A stretch of 9,390 nucleotides of DNA from Candidatus Aerophobota bacterium (GTDB lineage: Bacteria > Aerophobota > Aerophobia > Aerophobales > B3-G15): NCBI GenBank assembly GCA_003648845.1, contig QMQA01000027.1, positions 1 through 9,390 on the forward strand, given 5' to 3'. Position 1 is the stretch's first letter. Every line of letters starts with the position of its first letter. Positions 1 to 6,754 of the stretch are shown here, piece after piece. The position numbers were made by a program, and so were the translations under genes. The notes under the pieces are model-generated. The model had not been told where the DNA came from, made no database searches, and saw only the letters and a list, made by a program, of their open reading frames with translations.

Positions 1-397
1 GATCAATAAGATATAGTCTGTCTACAGGATATTTTCTTAAGACTTCTACACTTTCGTGCATTTTATCTCCCAGAAGAACTACTGAAAGTTCCTCTCCCAG
101 ATCATCGGCTAATTTTCTACCTGCCCCCAGAAGTTCCACAGTAACTGGCATAATCTTTTTTTCTCTCTGTTCAGCGAAAATCCAGACACCCCTGAACTCA
201 GAAAGATCTACTTTTTTTACCTCTTCCTCCAGGATGATTGCTCCAAAGGGACAGGCATCAACACAAGCTCCGCAAAATGTGCACCCTGGCATAATCTGAG
301 CTTTATCTTCTTCCAGTTTAATCAAGGAAAAAGGGCACACAGGGATGCATTTGCCACATCCGGTACACTTTTCATCAATTATTCTTATTTCAGCCAT
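1..397 (-). CDS. etfA: Electron transfer flavoprotein subunit alpha with N-terminal 2x[4Fe-4S] ferredoxin domain (partial, 3' end outside window)
   Basis: EtfA is the larger subunit of the FAD-containing heterodimer that carries electrons between flavoprotein dehydrogenases and other carriers in the cytoplasm. Translating from the ATG at 397 gives 132 uninterrupted codons to the window edge. The protein starts MAEIRIIDEKCTGCGKC and carries two CxxCxxCxxxCP motifs (Cys 11, 14, 17, 21 and Cys 39, 42, 45, 49), a bacterial-type 2x[4Fe-4S] ferredoxin module. From about residue 70 (GVWIFAEQ) it continues into the usual EtfA N-terminal alpha/beta domain. The FAD-binding C-terminal domain lies outside the window. 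The start overlaps the 3' end of etfB by 13 nt in another frame, with AAGGA about 10 nt upstream, so the two should be translationally coupled. A ferredoxin-fused EtfA is known in some anaerobes, for example CarE of the Acetobacterium caffeyl-CoA reductase. Whether this one bifurcates electrons is inference. Confidence 0.93.
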   Translation of the reverse strand, partial: MAEIRIIDEKCTGCGKCIPVCPFSLIKLEEDKAQIMPGCTFCGACVDACPFGAIILEEEVKKVDLSEFRGVWIFAEQREKKIMPVTVELLGAGRKLADDLGEELSVVLLGDKMHESVEVLRKYPVDRLYLID

Positions 398-1188
398 CTT
401 AAAAGATTCCTTTTCTTTAATTCCTCAATTACTCTATCAACTTTTTTTTCTAAATCACCCTCAATAATCTCCCCCTTAGGAGGTGGTTCTGGAGTAAATA
501 CCCTGACTACTCTTGTAGGAGAGCCCTCCAGACCCACCTTGTCTGAGGGAAGGTTCAAATCTTCGTTGGTTAAAACCGGAATTTCCATCTTTTTTGCCCT
601 TAAAAGACCTCTTAGCGAAGGATATCTGGGTTCATTTATTTCCTTGGTAACTGTAATCAAAGCCGGAAGTTTTGCCTCTACTACTTCAAAACAGTCTTCC
701 AGAGTCCTCTCGGTTCTTATCATTCCATCTTTAATCTCCAGCTTTCGAACATAAGTTACCTGAGGGATTCCCAGGCATTCGGCAAGACCGGGACCTACCT
801 GGGCAGTATCTCCATCAATTGCCTGTTTACCGGCAATTATAAGATCAAAATTACCCAATTTCTTTATAGCCTTTGATAAAATGAAAGAGGTTGCCCATGT
901 ATCTGAGCCTGCAAAGGCTGAGTCAGATATAAGAAAAGCTTTATCCGCACCCATGGCAAGAGCTTTTCTTAAAGCTTCTTTAGCCTGGGGGGGACCCATA
1001 GATATAGCAGTTACGGAGGCTGACTTTCTCTCCTTTATCCTTAAAGCTTCCTCCAGTGCATTCTCATCAAAAGGATTGATGATGCTTTTTACCCCTTCTC
1101 TAACAATGGTATTGTCTTCAGGATTCACCCTAACCCTGGAAAGTTCTTCTGTGTCAGGAACCTGCTTGATGCAAACAACTATATGCAC
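385..1188 (-). CDS. etfB: Electron transfer flavoprotein subunit beta
   Basis: This is a full-length EtfB of 267 residues, the smaller subunit of the Etf heterodimer and partner of the adjacent etfA product. It opens with the family's MHIVVCIKQVPDTEE. NPFDENALEEAL lies at residues 38-49 and GKQAIDGDTAQVGP at 120-133, the second being the nucleotide-binding loop. The Asp after NPF and the DGDTAQVGP form resemble EtfB of bifurcating or NADH-using anaerobic complexes. From memory, mitochondrial-type EtfB has NPFCE and DDDCNQTG at these places and binds AMP instead. The start codon is GTG, chosen because GGGAG lies 7 nt upstream (1196-1200) and the protein begins exactly where the family does. 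It follows the acyl-CoA dehydrogenase gene by 20 nt and overlaps etfA by 13 nt, so the three form one transcript. Bifurcation is inference; the family assignment is firm. Confidence 0.96.
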   Translation of the reverse strand: MHIVVCIKQVPDTEELSRVRVNPEDNTIVREGVKSIINPFDENALEEALRIKERKSASVTAISMGPPQAKEALRKALAMGADKAFLISDSAFAGSDTWATSFILSKAIKKLGNFDLIIAGKQAIDGDTAQVGPGLAECLGIPQVTYVRKLEIKDGMIRTERTLEDCFEVVEAKLPALITVTKEINEPRYPSLRGLLRAKKMEIPVLTNEDLNLPSDKVGLEGSPTRVVRVFTPEPPPKGEIIEGDLEKKVDRVIEELKKRNLLRWLK

Positions 1189-1208
1189 CTTTTCACTCCC
1201 TGTTCCTT

Positions 1209-2348
1209 CTATTCTTTCAAGATTAAATTTGCCAAAATATTTCTTTGAATCTCAGAGGTTCCCTCTATTATTTCAAAAAGTTTGGCCTCTCTCATATACC
1301 TTTCAACTGGATAGTCTTTCATATAGCCGTAGCCTCCCAGAACCTGTACCGCTTTGGTGCTGACCCACATAGCTGTCTCTGAGGCATAGAGTTTACCCAT
1401 TGAGGCGTATTTTTCAAATGGTTTTCCCTGATCCAGAAGCCAGGCAGCTTTATACAGAAGGTAACGGGCTGCCTCTATTTTAGTAGCCATATCGGCAAGG
1501 ATATGTTGAACAGCTTGAAAACTGGAAATAGGACGACCGAACTGGATCCTTTCTTTGGAATAATCCCGAGCCTTCCTAAAAGCAGCCTCAGCTATTCCTA
1601 AAGCCCCTATGCCTACACCAATTCTACCTGCAGCAAAAGTCTCCATAGCTATCCTGAATCCCTTCTTCTCCCCTCCTAAAAGGTTTTCCTGTGGAACCCA
1701 GCAATCCCTCAGGATAAGTTCCACATTAGGTAGCGCCTCAAGGCCCATTTTTTTGAAATGTTGTCCAAAGGAAAAACCTTCGTTTCCTTTCTCCACAATG
1801 AAAGCAGCAAGCCCTCTGGGTCCTCTTCTTTTATCAAGATTAGCTATTATTATGTAAGTATCTGCCACCTCTCCGTTGGTTATAAAAATTTTGTTCCCAT
1901 TTAAAATGTACCCCCCCTTATCTTTTTTAGCCGATGTTTGAACATTTCCAGCGTCAGAGCCTGCCTCTGGCTCGGTAAGAGCAAAGGCTCCCAGGGATTT
2001 GCCCTGAGCTAAGGGAGGAAGAAACCTTTCTTTTTGTTCCTCGCTACCAAAATTTAAAAGGGGAAAGGTACAAAGAAGGTTGGCTCCAAAAATAAGGCCT
2101 GTCGTTGCACAAGCCCTGGAGATTCTTTCAGCAACAAGAGTCCAGGTAAGATAGCCCATTTCCAGACCACCGTACCTTTTTGGAATAGTGATTCCAAAAA
2201 GGTCAAGGCTTGCCAGCTTTTCAATGTTCTTTTTAGGAAACTCGCCTTTCTCTGCCACCTCGTCAGCCAAGGGAGCAATTTCTTTCTCGCTTACCTCCTC
2301 AACTAACTCTAAGATCATCTTCTGCTCTTCCGTTAAGTCAAAGTCCAT
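1209..2348 (-). CDS. Acyl-CoA dehydrogenase (butyryl/short-chain-like)
   Basis: The product is a cytoplasmic FAD flavoenzyme that oxidises acyl-CoA to 2-enoyl-CoA, or runs in reverse as an enoyl-CoA reductase, passing electrons to Etf. The 379-residue length is normal. Both family signatures are present: [13 protein letters not shown] in the middle beta domain, and [20 protein letters not shown] near the C-terminus. The catalytic base is Glu362 in [10 protein letters not shown], the position used by short- and medium-chain enzymes rather than the shifted Glu of isovaleryl/long-chain types. The ATG at 2348 is chosen over the TTG at 2360 because GAGGAG ends 4 nt before it and the protein starts in family style ([12 protein letters not shown]). 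It is first in an operon with etfB and etfA, so Etf is its electron acceptor or donor. Chain length and direction cannot be read from sequence. It could be butyryl-CoA dehydrogenase (bcd-like) or a beta-oxidation enzyme. Confidence 0.95.
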   Translation of the reverse strand: MDFDLTEEQKMILELVEEVSEKEIAPLADEVAEKGEFPKKNIEKLASLDLFGITIPKRYGGLEMGYLTWTLVAERISRACATTGLIFGANLLCTFPLLNFGSEEQKERFLPPLAQGKSLGAFALTEPEAGSDAGNVQTSAKKDKGGYILNGNKIFITNGEVADTYIIIANLDKRRGPRGLAAFIVEKGNEGFSFGQHFKKMGLEALPNVELILRDCWVPQENLLGGEKKGFRIAMETFAAGRIGVGIGALGIAEAAFRKARDYSKERIQFGRPISSFQAVQHILADMATKIEAARYLLYKAAWLLDQGKPFEKYASMGKLYASETAMWVSTKAVQVLGGYGYMKDYPVERYMREAKLFEIIEGTSEIQRNILANLILKE

Positions 2349-2352
2349 TTTT

Positions 2353-2358
2353 CTCCTC
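2353..2358 (-). promoter_or_regulatory. Ribosome binding site of the acyl-CoA dehydrogenase gene
   Basis: GAGGAG on the minus strand lies 4 nt before the ATG at 2348. It falls inside the alternative start at TTG 2360, which therefore has no site of its own. This decides the start in favour of the ATG. Confidence 0.7.
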
Positions 2359-2378
2359 AAGAAATTAATTTTTAGTAA

Positions 2379-2406
2379 AATATAGCCAAGGGGTCTGTTT
2401 TGTCAA
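2379..2406 (-). promoter_or_regulatory. Predicted sigma70-type promoter for acyl-CoA dehydrogenase-etfBA
   Basis: On the minus strand a perfect -35 TTGACA (2406-2401) and a -10 TATATT (2384-2379) are separated by 16 nt. Transcription would start near 2372, leaving a short leader of about 24 nt before the ATG at 2348, which carries the GAGGAG site. This is the best-scoring site by eye on this strand of the divergent region. Confidence 0.6.
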
Positions 2407-2493
2407 GAAAAATTTCTTTACCAAACATTTTCTTACCACAATTTTTATTATACACCCATCATCTTGAGTTTTCGGAAAGCTGGAGAGGAGAGG

Positions 2494-2521
2494 TTGACAG
2501 GGGAGGGAAATTTGATAGGAT
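2494..2521 (+). promoter_or_regulatory. Predicted sigma70-type promoter for the metG-rsmA-mtnA-gatC operon
   Basis: A perfect -35 TTGACA (2494-2499) is followed after 16 nt by TAGGAT (2516-2521), which keeps the key T1, A2 and T6 of the -10 hexamer. The predicted start near 2528 gives a leader of about 22 nt before the metG ATG at 2550. That leader is purine-rich and too short for a T-box or SAM riboswitch. Confidence 0.5.
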
Positions 2522-2549
2522 TTCTTCCAAAAAGAAAGAGAAAAAGTCT

Positions 2550-4130
2550 ATGGGGAAATTTTATCTTACAACACCTGTTTACTATGTTAATGATGTTCCC
2601 CATCTGGGGCATGCCTATACCACTATTGCTGCTGATGCCTTAAGCAGGTATAGAAGACTTTGCGGAGATGAGGTTTTTTTTCTCACCGGCACAGATGAGC
2701 ATGGTAGTAAAATTCTCCAGGCAGCCAGAGAGAAAAATCTCTCTCCCCATCAGCTGGCAGATCAAATGGTGGGTGAGTTTAAGAAATTATGGGACAAACT
2801 CCTTATCTCCTACTCTGATTTTATCCGGACAACCGAAACTCGGCACATAAGAGTTGTTGAAAATGTCTTTCTGGAGCTTTACAGGAAAGGTGATATTTAT
2901 AAGGGAAAGTACAGTGGTTGGTACTGTATACCCTGTGAAAGCTTCTGGCTTGAGTCTCAGTTGAAAGATGGAAAACTTTGCCCGGAATGCAAAAGGGAAG
3001 TTACAAGGTTAAAGGAGGATAGCTACTTTTTCCGTTTATCAAAGTATCAACTACCACTTCTTGATTATTATTCCAAACATCCTGATTTTGTCCTTCCGCC
3101 AACCAGAATGAACGAGGTGATTGAATTTGTGAAAAGGGGACTAAGGGATATCAGTATAACTCGACTAAACCTTGAGTGGGGCATTCCCTGTCCTGTAGAT
3201 AAATCCCATAGTGTATATGTCTGGATTGATGCCTTGATTAATTATATTTCCGCTCTGGGATATTCCCTTGATGGGAAAAATTTCCCCATTTTCTGGCCAG
3301 CAGATGTGCATCTTGTAGGTAAGGATATTTTAAAATTTCATGCTGTTATCTGGCCCGCCCTTCTTATGGCCCTGGGGGTGGAGCTGCCCAGAATGGTTTT
3401 TGCCCATGGGTGGTGGATGGTAAAAGGGGAGAAGATGTCAAAATCGAAAAAGAATGTGGTTGATCCAGGATGGATAGTAGATAAGTTTGGATCGGACTAT
3501 CTTCGCTATTTTCTCCTCAGAGAAGTTCCATTTGGGGAAGATGGAAATTTCTCTCCTTCTCTTTTTGTAAAAAGGGTAAACAGTGATCTGGCAAACGATC
3601 TTGGTAATCTTCTCAATCGAACCTTACCTCTGGTCATAAAATATTCTCAGGGGAAAGTTCCCCGCCCCGGGAAAAGCACTTCTGAGGATGAGGAGCTCAG
3701 GGAAAAGGTAGAAAAACTGCCCTCTTCTCTGGCAGATTTTATGCAGAGACTTTCCTTTTCTCAAGCTCTTGCCTCTATCTTGGAAGCAGTTCGAAGCACT
3801 AACCTTTATCTTGATCGTTGTGCTCCCTGGAGACTGGCAAAAAAAGGAGAAAGGCAAAGGGCGGGAACTGTTCTTTATAATGTACTTGAGACAATGAGGA
3901 TTCTGACGATATTTATTTTCCCTTTCCTTCCCCAAGGAGCTGAGAAGATATGGCAGCAACTGGGGATGCAAACCGATATAAAAAAACAAACAATTGGTGA
4001 ATCTGTTAACTGGGGAACTCTTTCTCCTGGAATAGAGGTTAAAAAAGGCGAGCCTGTTTTTCCCCGTATAAGGGAAGAAGATTTTTATGAAACTCAAGGA
4101 GAAACTTCAACACCTGCTGGTGATTCATGA
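2550..4130 (+). CDS. metG: Methionyl-tRNA synthetase
   Basis: The product charges tRNA(Met) with methionine in the cytoplasm. The protein has 526 residues. The class I HIGH motif appears as HLGH at 18-21 after MGKFYLTTPVYYVND, and the KMSKS loop is at 295-299. The connective peptide holds four zinc-type cysteines (C126, C129, C144, C147; CIPC and CPEC). The alpha-helical anticodon-binding domain follows. The sequence ends soon after this domain, so the C-terminal EMAPII-like tRNA-binding/dimerisation domain of long bacterial MetRS is absent; this is the short type. An in-frame ATG at 2400 would add 50 residues without homology and would lie upstream of the predicted promoter, so 2550 is chosen. 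The ribosome site is weak (a purine-rich run containing GAAAGAG, about 10 nt upstream). It is first in an operon and its last 44 nt overlap rsmA. Confidence 0.96.
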   Translation: MGKFYLTTPVYYVNDVPHLGHAYTTIAADALSRYRRLCGDEVFFLTGTDEHGSKILQAAREKNLSPHQLADQMVGEFKKLWDKLLISYSDFIRTTETRHIRVVENVFLELYRKGDIYKGKYSGWYCIPCESFWLESQLKDGKLCPECKREVTRLKEDSYFFRLSKYQLPLLDYYSKHPDFVLPPTRMNEVIEFVKRGLRDISITRLNLEWGIPCPVDKSHSVYVWIDALINYISALGYSLDGKNFPIFWPADVHLVGKDILKFHAVIWPALLMALGVELPRMVFAHGWWMVKGEKMSKSKKNVVDPGWIVDKFGSDYLRYFLLREVPFGEDGNFSPSLFVKRVNSDLANDLGNLLNRTLPLVIKYSQGKVPRPGKSTSEDEELREKVEKLPSSLADFMQRLSFSQALASILEAVRSTNLYLDRCAPWRLAKKGERQRAGTVLYNVLETMRILTIFIFPFLPQGAEKIWQQLGMQTDIKKQTIGESVNWGTLSPGIEVKKGEPVFPRIREEDFYETQGETSTPAGDS

Positions 4131-4965
4131 CTTTTTTCCTAAATCTTATCTTTCTCAAAATTTTCTGATTGCTCCAAATATTATCCTCCGAATTGTAGAA
4201 GAGATCGAGATAGGGAAAAAAGATCTTGTTCTTGAGATTGGTGCCGGAACAGGGATTTTAACCTCTCATCTGGTAAAAAAGGCAAAAAAGGTGTGGGCAG
4301 TAGAGGTGGATGAGAAGCTGTGCAGGATTTTGAGAGAGGAAGTGGGTAAGGCTGAGAATCTGGAAATAATATGTAAGGATATCAAACAGGTTGATCTTGA
4401 TAAACTTTTTTCCGGAAGAGGCAAAATCAAGGTGGTTGGTAATCTGCCTTATCATATTGCCTCTCGACTTATTTTGCATCTTATCAGGAAAAAATGGTGG
4501 AAGGTGATGATTTTCACTATTCAGCGAGAAGTTGCTGAAAGACTTCTCTCTCCACCTGGCGATAAGAAAAGAGGAGTTTTAACTGTAATTACCTCTTACT
4601 ATGCTGATGTAGAAAAAGTGATAGATATTCCACCTCAGGCTTTTTATCCTCCTCCCAGAGTAAGCTCTACTGTGATAAGACTGAGGCCGGGAAAGAGGTT
4701 GAAGGCGAAAAATGAAGATTTTTTAATAGCTACGGTCAAGGCAGGTTTTGCCTCAAGAAGAAAGACCTTGCTTAACTGTTTTTCCAGAGAGTTAAAACTA
4801 CCTCGCAACCTGATAGAGGATGTTTTAATTAAATCCGAAATTCCGGAAAAGGCAAGGGCGGAGGAGTTAAAAGTTGAGGATTTTGTCAGGTTAAGCAATC
4901 TTTTGTTGGATGAGGAGCTGGCCAGAAAAGCTCTGGAGGACAAAGTTGTTTCTCAGCGCTATTGA
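4087..4965 (+). CDS. rsmA: 16S rRNA (adenine(1518)-N(6)/adenine(1519)-N(6))-dimethyltransferase
   Basis: RsmA (KsgA) uses SAM to dimethylate two adjacent adenines in the 3' terminal hairpin of 16S rRNA during late 30S assembly. The protein has 292 residues, close to the family length. The SAM-binding motif I is LEIGAGTG (49-56), an acidic ribose-binding position follows in VWAVEVDEKL, and the catalytic motif IV is NLPY (119-122). A C-terminal helical domain completes it. The N-terminal family motif, normally SLGQNFL, reads YLSQNFL at 21-27, with Ser in place of the usual Gly. The ATG at 4087 is favoured because it gives the expected number of residues before this motif and follows the purine-rich GGGAAGAAG; no later in-frame start has a good ribosome site. 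It overlaps metG by 44 nt in a different frame and mtnA by 20 nt, so it is coupled to both. Confidence 0.96.
   Translation: MKLKEKLQHLLVIHDFFPKSYLSQNFLIAPNIILRIVEEIEIGKKDLVLEIGAGTGILTSHLVKKAKKVWAVEVDEKLCRILREEVGKAENLEIICKDIKQVDLDKLFSGRGKIKVVGNLPYHIASRLILHLIRKKWWKVMIFTIQREVAERLLSPPGDKKRGVLTVITSYYADVEKVIDIPPQAFYPPPRVSSTVIRLRPGKRLKAKNEDFLIATVKAGFASRRKTLLNCFSRELKLPRNLIEDVLIKSEIPEKARAEELKVEDFVRLSNLLLDEELARKALEDKVVSQRY
4935..4948 (+). promoter_or_regulatory. Ribosome binding site and TTG start of mtnA
   Basis: GGAGG at 4935-4939 sits 6 nt before TTG at 4946-4948, inside the end of rsmA. The in-frame ATG at 4910 has no such site and would add 12 residues not expected in the family. This pair therefore sets the start of mtnA. 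Confidence 0.75.
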
Positions 4966-6007
4966 GTGGGAAGAAGGAAAAATAAAGATAATTGATCAGA
5001 CAAAGCTACCCCATGAGTTGAGTTTTCTTTATATAGATAGTATTGAAAAGTTAAAAGAAGCTATCTGCCAGATGAAGATAAGGGGAGCACCTGCTCTGGG
5101 AGTTGCAGCAGCCTTTGGGGTGGTTTTGGGGGTGCAGAACTTGACTTCAAAGGATTCTGGAACTTTCAGAGAGGAGCTTGAAAAGGTATGTAGCTACCTT
5201 AAATCATCAAGACCTACTGCCGTTAATCTATTTTGGGCTCTGGATAGACTGTGCAGGGTTGCAAACAGCGGTCTTGATCCAGATGAACTTAAGCAAAGAC
5301 TCCTGAAGGAAGCTTTAAAGATTATGCAGGAGGATAGAAACTGTAACAGAGCTATAGGTGATAAAGGCGCCTTGCTTGTTGAGGATGGGGATACCATTTT
5401 AACTCATTGCAATGCAGGAGCACTGGCGACAGCAGGATATGGAACAGCTCTGTCCATTATTTACCGGGCTAAAGAGAAAGGCAAAAAGGTAAGAGTATAT
5501 GTGGATGAGACAAGACCTCTTCTGCAGGGAGCGAGGCTAACTGCATGGGAACTTTTAAGGGAAGGGATTGAGGTGGTCCTTATATGTGACAGTATGGCCG
5601 GAGAGGTAATGAGACAGGGAAAGATAGATAAAGTAATAGTAGGAGCAGATAGGGTTGCCGCCAATGGAGATGTGGCTAATAAGATAGGTACCTATTCCCT
5701 TGCTGTGCTGGCAAAGGAAAACGGAGTACCTTTTTATGTAGCCTGCCCTTTATCCACTGTGGATCTATCTGTACCGTCAGGTGATAAAATACCCATAGAA
5801 CTGAGGGATGACAGGGAGGTAACAACTTTTCATGGGATAAAATGTGCACCTGAAGGGGTAAAGGTTTATAATCCGGCTTTTGATATAACTCCTTCCCGGT
5901 ACATTTCGGCAATAATCACTGAAAAGGGAATTTGTCGTCCTCCTTACAGGCAAAATCTTTGCAAATTTTTTTCAGAGGAAAAAAAATATGAAGAAAAAAA
6001 CGATTGA
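4946..6007 (+). CDS. mtnA: S-methyl-5-thioribose-1-phosphate isomerase
   Basis: MtnA converts 5-methylthioribose-1-phosphate to 5-methylthioribulose-1-phosphate in recovery of methionine from methylthioadenosine, a by-product of polyamine synthesis. From the TTG start the protein has 353 residues, typical of the family. It opens AIEWEEGKIKIIDQTKLP and has the MKIRGAPALGVAAAFG segment. The catalytic Cys155 lies in THCNAGALATAGYGTA and Asp235 in VGADRVAANGDVANKIGTY. Their 80-residue spacing matches Cys160/Asp240 of the Bacillus subtilis enzyme. The C-terminal NPAFDITP motif is also present. The related eIF2B-like ribose-1,5-bisphosphate isomerase is a possible confusion, but motifs and length favour MtnA. 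The first 20 nt overlap rsmA and the last 20 nt overlap gatC. No other methionine-salvage gene (mtnK, mtnP, mtnB) is in the window, so the rest of the pathway must be elsewhere or absent. Confidence 0.94.
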   Translation: MFLSAIEWEEGKIKIIDQTKLPHELSFLYIDSIEKLKEAICQMKIRGAPALGVAAAFGVVLGVQNLTSKDSGTFREELEKVCSYLKSSRPTAVNLFWALDRLCRVANSGLDPDELKQRLLKEALKIMQEDRNCNRAIGDKGALLVEDGDTILTHCNAGALATAGYGTALSIIYRAKEKGKKVRVYVDETRPLLQGARLTAWELLREGIEVVLICDSMAGEVMRQGKIDKVIVGADRVAANGDVANKIGTYSLAVLAKENGVPFYVACPLSTVDLSVPSGDKIPIELRDDREVTTFHGIKCAPEGVKVYNPAFDITPSRYISAIITEKGICRPPYRQNLCKFFSEEKKYEEKND

Positions 6008-6284
6008 TCTGGAACAGGTCAGATACATTGCTCATCTTGCAAGGTTGGAACTTTCTCCTGCAGAAGAGGAAAAATTTGCCCGGCAGCTGACAAGGATATT
6101 ATCTTATGTGGAAAAATTAAGGGAACTTGATACCACAAATGTTCCCCCTACCTCTCATGTTCTGCTCGTTAATAACGTGTTCAGAGAAGACAAACTCTAT
6201 TTCTCTCTTTCGGCTAAGGAGGCTCTTTCCAATGCCCCTTCCCGTAAAAACAATCATTTTCAGGTTCCAAGAGTTGTAGGATAA
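5988..6284 (+). CDS. gatC: Aspartyl/glutamyl-tRNA(Asn/Gln) amidotransferase subunit C
   Basis: GatC is the small subunit that holds GatA and GatB together in GatCAB, the complex that amidates Glu-tRNA(Gln) or Asp-tRNA(Asn). The 98-residue protein has the family's usual length and order: an N-terminal helix with VRYIAHLARLELSPAEEEKF, the linker SYVEKLRELDTTNVPPTSH, then NVFREDKL, the SLSAKEALSNAPSR stretch and the terminal FQVPRVVG. The ATG follows AGAGG in an A-rich run inside the end of mtnA; the two genes overlap by 20 nt, implying coupling. In many bacteria gatC sits directly before gatA and gatB. Here it is the last gene of its operon and the next gene is convergent, so gatA and gatB must be elsewhere. 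Its last 25 nt are shared, antisense, with the end of mreD. Confidence 0.95.
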   Translation: MKKKTIDLEQVRYIAHLARLELSPAEEEKFARQLTRILSYVEKLRELDTTNVPPTSHVLLVNNVFREDKLYFSLSAKEALSNAPSRKNNHFQVPRVVG

Positions 6285-6754
6285 ATTCTTCCTGTGAGCC
6301 TTTCCCCTATTAGATATATAATCGCACATAAAATTAAGGTAAAGAAAAAAGAAGGGTAAAGAGAAGTTACGGTAGTGTAAACAAAGGGAAATTGGTAAAA
6401 TAAAAACAGCCAGATGGATAAAACGAGACTGTTAATTAAAAAAAGTATCCCCACCATGAGGGTAAAAAATACTATATTTTGCTGATATATTCTTATTTTT
6501 ACCTCACTTGCCAGAAGACCTATCAGCAGAAGAGAAAAGGCATTGACTCCTATTAAAGGGAAAAAGAAAATATCCTTGATCAGTCCACAGCAAAATCCAG
6601 CTAAAACCCCTTCTCTCCATTCTCTAATGTAGCTCCAGAATATAGTTAATATGAAGAAAAAATCTAAAGTTACCTTATCTGTCCATCCTTTCAAGATAAA
6701 TTGCAAGATTAAGGATAAAAAAAGCAGGAATAAAAATAAAAAGAATTTTTTCAT
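6260..6754 (-). CDS. mreD: Rod shape-determining protein MreD
   Basis: MreD is an integral inner-membrane protein of the elongasome, which directs lateral-wall peptidoglycan synthesis with MreB and MreC. The 164-residue protein is very hydrophobic, with about five or six membrane segments starting at residue 3, and a mid-protein motif (WREGVLAGFCCGLIKDIFF) like the conserved G-x2-GLxxD region of MreD. Identity rests on this motif, length, hydrophobic pattern and position after mreC, since the family is divergent in sequence. Its ATG overlaps the mreC stop as ATGA, so translation is coupled. The stop lies inside gatC on the opposite strand. No mrdA (PBP2) or rodA follows, unlike many mre clusters. 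Confidence 0.88.
   Translation of the reverse strand: MKKFFLFLFLLFLSLILQFILKGWTDKVTLDFFFILTIFWSYIREWREGVLAGFCCGLIKDIFFFPLIGVNAFSLLLIGLLASEVKIRIYQQNIVFFTLMVGILFLINSLVLSIWLFLFYQFPFVYTTVTSLYPSFFFTLILCAIIYLIGERLTGRIYPTTLGT

Noticed and set aside
978..986. G7 run in etfB and C7 run near 1911 in the dehydrogenase gene as phase-variation tracts
   Set aside because: Both frames are intact, the runs are short, and metabolic core genes are unlikely contingency loci.
881..1363. 160-codon open frame on the plus strand
   Set aside because: It lies antisense across etfB and the end of the acyl-CoA dehydrogenase gene, both clear families; composition is a Ser-rich shadow and it has no recognisable domain.
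2400..2549. 50-residue N-terminal extension of MetG from the ATG at 2400
   Set aside because: The extension lacks family similarity, starts upstream of the predicted promoter, and MetRS normally begins right before the KFYLTTPVYYVND segment.
2361..2549. T-box or SAM riboswitch in front of metG
   Set aside because: The predicted leader is about 22 nt, and no T-box sequence, conserved stem or terminator is visible in the intergenic region.
3624..4097. 157-codon open frame on the minus strand
   Set aside because: It is antisense to the metG 3' half, has no homology I recognise, and metG is well supported in the other direction.
4910..4945. ATG at 4910 as the start of mtnA
   Set aside because: It has no ribosome site and adds 12 non-family residues; TTG at 4946 has GGAGG at 6 nt and matches the family N-terminus.
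5973..6000. A-rich runs around the mtnA/gatC junction as a frameshift site
   Set aside because: gatC is in the +1 phase to mtnA, and a -1 slip at the A8 run would meet a stop at once, so no fusion could result; it is probably just a ribosome site in an A-rich genome.
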